A stretch of 64,000 nt of DNA from Lysobacteraceae bacterium NML93-0399 (GTDB lineage Bacteria > Pseudomonadota > Gammaproteobacteria > Xanthomonadales > Xanthomonadaceae): positions 186,001 to 250,000 of the forward strand of contig NTJI01000003.1 of the NCBI GenBank assembly GCA_002307375.1, in the 5' to 3' direction. Both the position numbers and the translations under genes were made by a program. The notes below the pieces were generated by a model. The model was not told the origin of the DNA and made no database searches. It saw only the letters and a list, made by a program, of their open reading frames with translations. The stretch's first letter is position 1; each line of letters starts with the position of its first letter. This document shows positions 60,468 to 64,000 of the stretch, one piece after another.

Positions 60468-61216
60468 TGGCGGCTCGCCTGGCCGGGCGGGCGCCACGGC
60501 GGCGCTTGCATCGCTGGCTGCTCGGTGTGTGCCTGGGCCTGTGCTGCGGGCCTGCTGCGCTGGCGACGAGCCTGCAGGTCGCGCCGACGCGCATCGCCAT
60601 CAATGCGGACGAAGGGGCGGGTGGCCTGCAAGTGTCCAACAGCGGCGCCGAACCGATCCACGTCCAGGTGCGCGTGTTCCGCTGGTGGCAGGACGGGGGC
60701 GAAGACATGCTCGAGGCAACCGATGCGCTCGTCGTCAGTCCGCCGATGCTGCAGCTCGCGCCCGGTGCCGAACAGCTGGTGCGCATCGTGCACACCAGTG
60801 CCGCCCCCAGCGATGGTGAGGCGACCTATCGTGTGATCGTCGACGAGCTGCCGCTTCAGGATGCGCAGCGCCCAGGCGTCGGCCTGCGGTTCGCGTTGCG
60901 GTATTCGATACCGGTCTTCGTGCACGGCACGGCGGTCGCGACCCCCGAAGGCGTCCTGCACGCACAGGTGCGCAATGGTCCCGAAGGGTCTGTCGTCGAA
61001 ATCCATAATGCCGGCGACGGCACCGCGCAGCTGGCGGACCTGTCGATGGTCGACGCAGCCGGGCGCGCGCATGTGATCGCCGAAGGTCTGTCGGGCTATG
61101 TGATGCCGGGCCAGACGCGGCAATGGCCGCTGCCCGCAGGCACGCCGACCACTGGGCGCATCGAGGCCAAGCTCAACGGCGAGCCGCAGGCGCGTGCGCT
61201 GGCCCCGGATCGCTGA
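60467..61216 (+). CDS. Periplasmic pilus chaperone (CsuC/PapD-like)
   Basis: A 249-residue exported protein with signal peptide (cleavage after AALA). Its two Ig-like domains show SLQVAPTRIAINADEGAGGLQVSNSG, MLQLAPGAEQLVRIV, YRVIVDELP and RYSIPVFV, the pattern of archaic chaperone-usher chaperones. It binds pilin subunits and delivers them to the usher. TGATG couples it to the pilin frame, and it overlaps the usher start by 23 nt. The gene is intact although both neighbours are broken. Confidence 0.88.
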   Translation: MAARLAGRAPRRRLHRWLLGVCLGLCCGPAALATSLQVAPTRIAINADEGAGGLQVSNSGAEPIHVQVRVFRWWQDGGEDMLEATDALVVSPPMLQLAPGAEQLVRIVHTSAAPSDGEATYRVIVDELPLQDAQRPGVGLRFALRYSIPVFVHGTAVATPEGVLHAQVRNGPEGSVVEIHNAGDGTAQLADLSMVDAAGRAHVIAEGLSGYVMPGQTRQWPLPAGTPTTGRIEAKLNGEPQARALAPDR

Positions 61217-63591
61217 TGTGGTGTTGCTGGGCGTGATCGCGACGCCGGCGTGGGCCGAAGACGGCGCAGCCGCGCTGCCCGCCCATGCACTGGATCGCGC
61301 GCCGCCTGCGCCGGAAGCCGATCTGCCGCTGTATCTAGCGGTGACGCGCAACCACACGCCCTTCCCCCATCTGCTGCCGTTCGTGCTGCGCGAGGGCCGA
61401 CTTTACGCCGGACCGCAGACGCTCGAGTCGCTGGGGTTCCTCAGAGCCGCAGCGGGCGCCGGCGGCCCGGTCGCGCTCGATGCGATCCCCGGCGTGCAGG
61501 TGCGCTACGACAGCGCCGCGCAACAGGTGTCGATCGATGCGCCGCTCTCCGAACTCTCGCTCGAAACGACACGCGCCGGCCGACAGACCGATGTGCCCGC
61601 ACCGGTGGCCGCCGACAGCAGTCCGGGCCTGCTGCTGAACTATGACGTCTACGCCAGCGAGGCAGACGGCGGCAGCCAGCTCAGCGCGGGAACGGAACTG
61701 CGGATGTTCGGCGTCGGCCCCGGGGTGCTGTCGAATACAGCACTCCTGCGCACCGGGCGCGGCGATGGCGGCACGGGCGGCGAAGACGGCCGCCGCTGGC
61801 GGCGCGAATCGGTCCGCCTGGACACGCGCTGGGATTTCGCGTTTCCCGCCCGGGCGGTCTCGGTCACGCTGGGCGATAGCCTGGCCGGCTTTCTCGACTG
61901 GAGCCGGCCGGTGCGACTGGGCGGCATCCAGGTGGGGCGCAACTTCGGCCTGCAGCCCTATCGCGTCACCACGCCGGTGCCGGCGTTCCTGGGCGAGGTC
62001 GCGGTGCCCTCGGCCGTGGAGCTCTACGTCAATGGCCTGCGCCAGTACGAAGGCCAGCTGCCGGTCGGACCGTTCGAGATGACCACACTGCCTGGCGTCA
62101 CCGGCGCCGACACCGCGCAGGTGGTGCTGACCGATGCGTTCGGGCGCACGCGGACGCTGGACTTCCCGTTCTACGCCACCCAGCGCCTGCTCGCTGCCGG
62201 CCTGTCGGGACTGGTCGCTGGCGGCCGGCCGCGTTCGTGAGGCGTATGGGCTGCGATCGTTCGCCTACTATCCCGACACCGTCGCCAGCGCCAGCATCCG
62301 TTATGGCCTCAGCGACCGTTTCACGCTGGAGGCGCATGCCGAAGGCGGCGGTGGGCTGCGGAACGCGGGCCTGGGAGGTGTCTGGCAGTTGGGTTCGGCT
62401 GGCGTGCTCAGTGCCTCCCATGTCCGCAGCACGCTCGGCGAGCTGCGCGGCAGCCAGAGCGCCGTGGCCTACACCTGGCAACCCGGACGCCTGAACCTCG
62501 CGCTGGATGGCCAGTACACGCAGGGCGACTACCGCGACATCGCGTCCCTTTACGGTCCTGCGCCTGCGACGCGGATCGAGCGCGCGCTCGTCGGCTATCT
62601 CGCCCCGCGGGCCGGCAGCTTCAACCTCAGCCATCTGCGGCTGGAGCAGGACGATCCGGCAATGGCCCCCGCCCGCTATGTCGGCGCGTTCTGGAGCCGG
62701 ACGTTCGAGCGCGGGTGGTCGGCGAACCTGAGCATCAACCAGGGCCTGGAGGACCGCGACGACCGGAGCCTCTACGTCGGCGTTCTGGTGCCGCTCGGTC
62801 GTAACCGGCAGTTCAACGTGTCGGCCCAGCACCAGGGCGGCGCGACGGACGTGCTGGCCGACCTGTCGCAGCCGATCCCCGGCGATGGCGGACGCGGCTG
62901 GCGTGTGCAGGCGCGTCTCGGCGCCGAGGCCGGCGCGGCAGGCGAGTTCGGATGGATGCACGATCACGGCAGGCTGCAGCTGGGGGCAGGCCGCTACGGC
63001 GAGCGCACGCAGGCGTACGCCCAGGCCGATGGCGCTTTGGTTTGGATGGGCGGCGGCCTGTTCACCGCGCGCCGCATCGATGACGCCTTCGCGGTGGTGA
63101 CGACCGACGGCCTGGCCGACGTACCTGTGCAACTGGAGAACCGCACCGTGGGCCAGACGGATGCGCGGGGACGTCTGCTGGTGACACCGCTGCGGGCGTG
63201 GCAGTCCAACCGCGTCGGCGTGGACCCGATGGACCTGCCCGCCGATGTGCGGATCGACGACATCGCTCTGTCGGCGACGCCGAGCGACCGCGCCGGCACC
63301 ACGGTGGGCTTCCAGCTGCGGGAGGTACGCGCCGCCCTGCTGGTGCTGCACGACGCCGATGGAGCGCCGTTGCCGGTGGGGGCGACGGTCCTGGGCAGCC
63401 GTGACGTGGATGGCGTGACCGCCGTGGTCGGTTTCGATGGCGAGGCCTACGTCGAAGGCCTGTCGCAGACCAACCACCTGCGAGTGCGCAGCGACGCCGG
63501 CGACTGCAGCGTACGGTTCGAAGCGCCGCGCCAGACCGATTCGATACCGCGCATCGGGCCGCTGCGCTGCGTGGGGGAGCCCGCGCCATGA
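61194..63591 (+). pseudogene. Outer membrane usher (CsuD-like), frameshifted
   Basis: A fimbrial usher of about 798 residues split over two frames. The first (to TGA at 62238) covers a signal peptide from GTG 61194, the N-terminal domain and the start of the barrel (LLNYDVYASE, WDFAFPARAVSVTLGDS, VPSAVELYVNGLRQYEGQLPVGPFEM). The second continues at once with DWSLAAGRVREAYGLRSFAYY to the C-terminal plug and barrel end at 63591. One extra G in the GGG at 62207-62209 accounts for the shift. Removing it restores one usher. It could be real decay or a sequencing error. Confidence 0.85.
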
Positions 63592-64000
63592 CGCGCGCGT
63601 TGTGCGTCCTGCTGCTTCTTTTGGGCACAGTCTGGCCGGTGCGCCAGGCCGAGGCCGTCACCCAGTGCACGGCAACGGCAACGCCGCTCCTCTTTCCCTC
63701 TGCCGGCGTCGCGCAGGTCGACAGCGCTTCTATCGTCACCGTGACCTGCAACACGTTCGGCCTGTCGCTGGTCGCCACGGCCAGGGTCAGGGTGTGTCTG
63801 AGCCTCGACGGGGGTAGCGCCGCGCCGGCACAGATCACGCCACGGCTGATGCGCAACGCCTTCGGTGATCCCCTGCAGTTCCAGATTTACCGCAATGCCG
63901 GCCGCACACTCGCCTGGGGCGGCCTGGCGACCCCATCCAATCCGACGTCGATGCAGATCGACCTCGAGTATCCGGTGCCCGTGCTGGGTGGCACGGGCAC
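63588..64000 (+). CDS. Spore coat U domain protein, tip subunit-like (partial, CsuE-like)
   Basis: Starts with ATG overlapping the usher stop (ATGA) and is cut by the window edge after 137 codons. A signal peptide (cleavage near AEA) is followed by an SCPU domain: VTQCTATATPLLFP, TVTCNTFG, CLSLDGG, and LQFQIYRNAGRTLAWGG. In Csu pili the gene after the usher encodes the two-domain tip adhesin CsuE; this placement suggests the same here. The open frame is intact within the window. Confidence 0.82.
   Translation, partial: MTRALCVLLLLLGTVWPVRQAEAVTQCTATATPLLFPSAGVAQVDSASIVTVTCNTFGLSLVATARVRVCLSLDGGSAAPAQITPRLMRNAFGDPLQFQIYRNAGRTLAWGGLATPSNPTSMQIDLEYPVPVLGGTG

Overview
The window is high-GC chromosomal DNA from a gammaproteobacterium of the Xanthomonadaceae, most like Luteimonas or Lysobacter. 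This rests on gene content and order: surE-pcm-yqaA-nlpD with no rpoS after it, tig-clpP-clpX-lon, a phoB/phoR-ppk1-ppx cluster, an NAD-type isocitrate dehydrogenase, GTAG-type REP palindromes and GATTCCC-type intergenic repeats. Family placement is an inference from memory of these features, not from a search. Nearly all of the window is core genome. There is no integrase, transposase, CRISPR array or rRNA gene.

Layout. 51-6771 (minus): miaA, putP, folP, ftsH and rlmE, facing yhbY and a Mth938-type gene (plus, 6853-7564). 7571-11556: a doubtful small ORF, a relic of the nlpD 3' end, the nlpD-yqaA-pcm-surE operon (minus) and an Smr-domain gene (plus). 11588-17986: two GTAG palindromes, then the protein quality-control block lon, clpX, clpP and tig, with a good sigma32-like promoter before lon. 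18278-19423: a tRNA operon (Pro, Arg, His, Lys, with Leu further on) driven by a promoter with a perfect TTGACA box. Two tandem 176-177 bp units follow tRNA-Lys, each opening with a copy of the tRNA 3' end. 19497-25532: a YccA-type membrane protein, an NhaC antiporter, isocitrate dehydrogenase, an AhpD-like protein with a glutaredoxin, and an M48 protease.

25627-34413: the phosphate and polyphosphate block. A Pho box precedes phoB, then come phoR, ppk1, ppx, a GT4 glycosyltransferase and a PAP2 phosphatase. A 395-bp palindromic element separates phoB from phoR, and an inverted copy lies at 34020-34413, so the two copies bracket phoR to PAP2. 34484-39812 (minus): a nitrilase-like hydrolase with a GNAT protein, then creB-creC-creD. 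40024-45837 (plus): rlmJ, a GNAT protein, mfd and an overlapping HD-GYP gene. 45882-53789: a NUDIX hydrolase, a 1130-residue transporter-like hybrid histidine kinase and a TonB-dependent receptor (minus), then a divergent GntP permease. 53804-59683 (minus): map-glnD-dapD-arsC-like-dapE. 59967-64000 (plus): a Csu-type chaperone-usher pilus operon whose pilin has an in-frame stop and whose usher has a +1 frameshift. The tip gene runs off the right edge.

The observations most worth following are the tandem units after tRNA-Lys, which resemble in architecture the 178-bp tyrT/rtT repeats of E. coli, and the inverted pair of palindromic elements, whose internal hairpins differ by compensatory changes.
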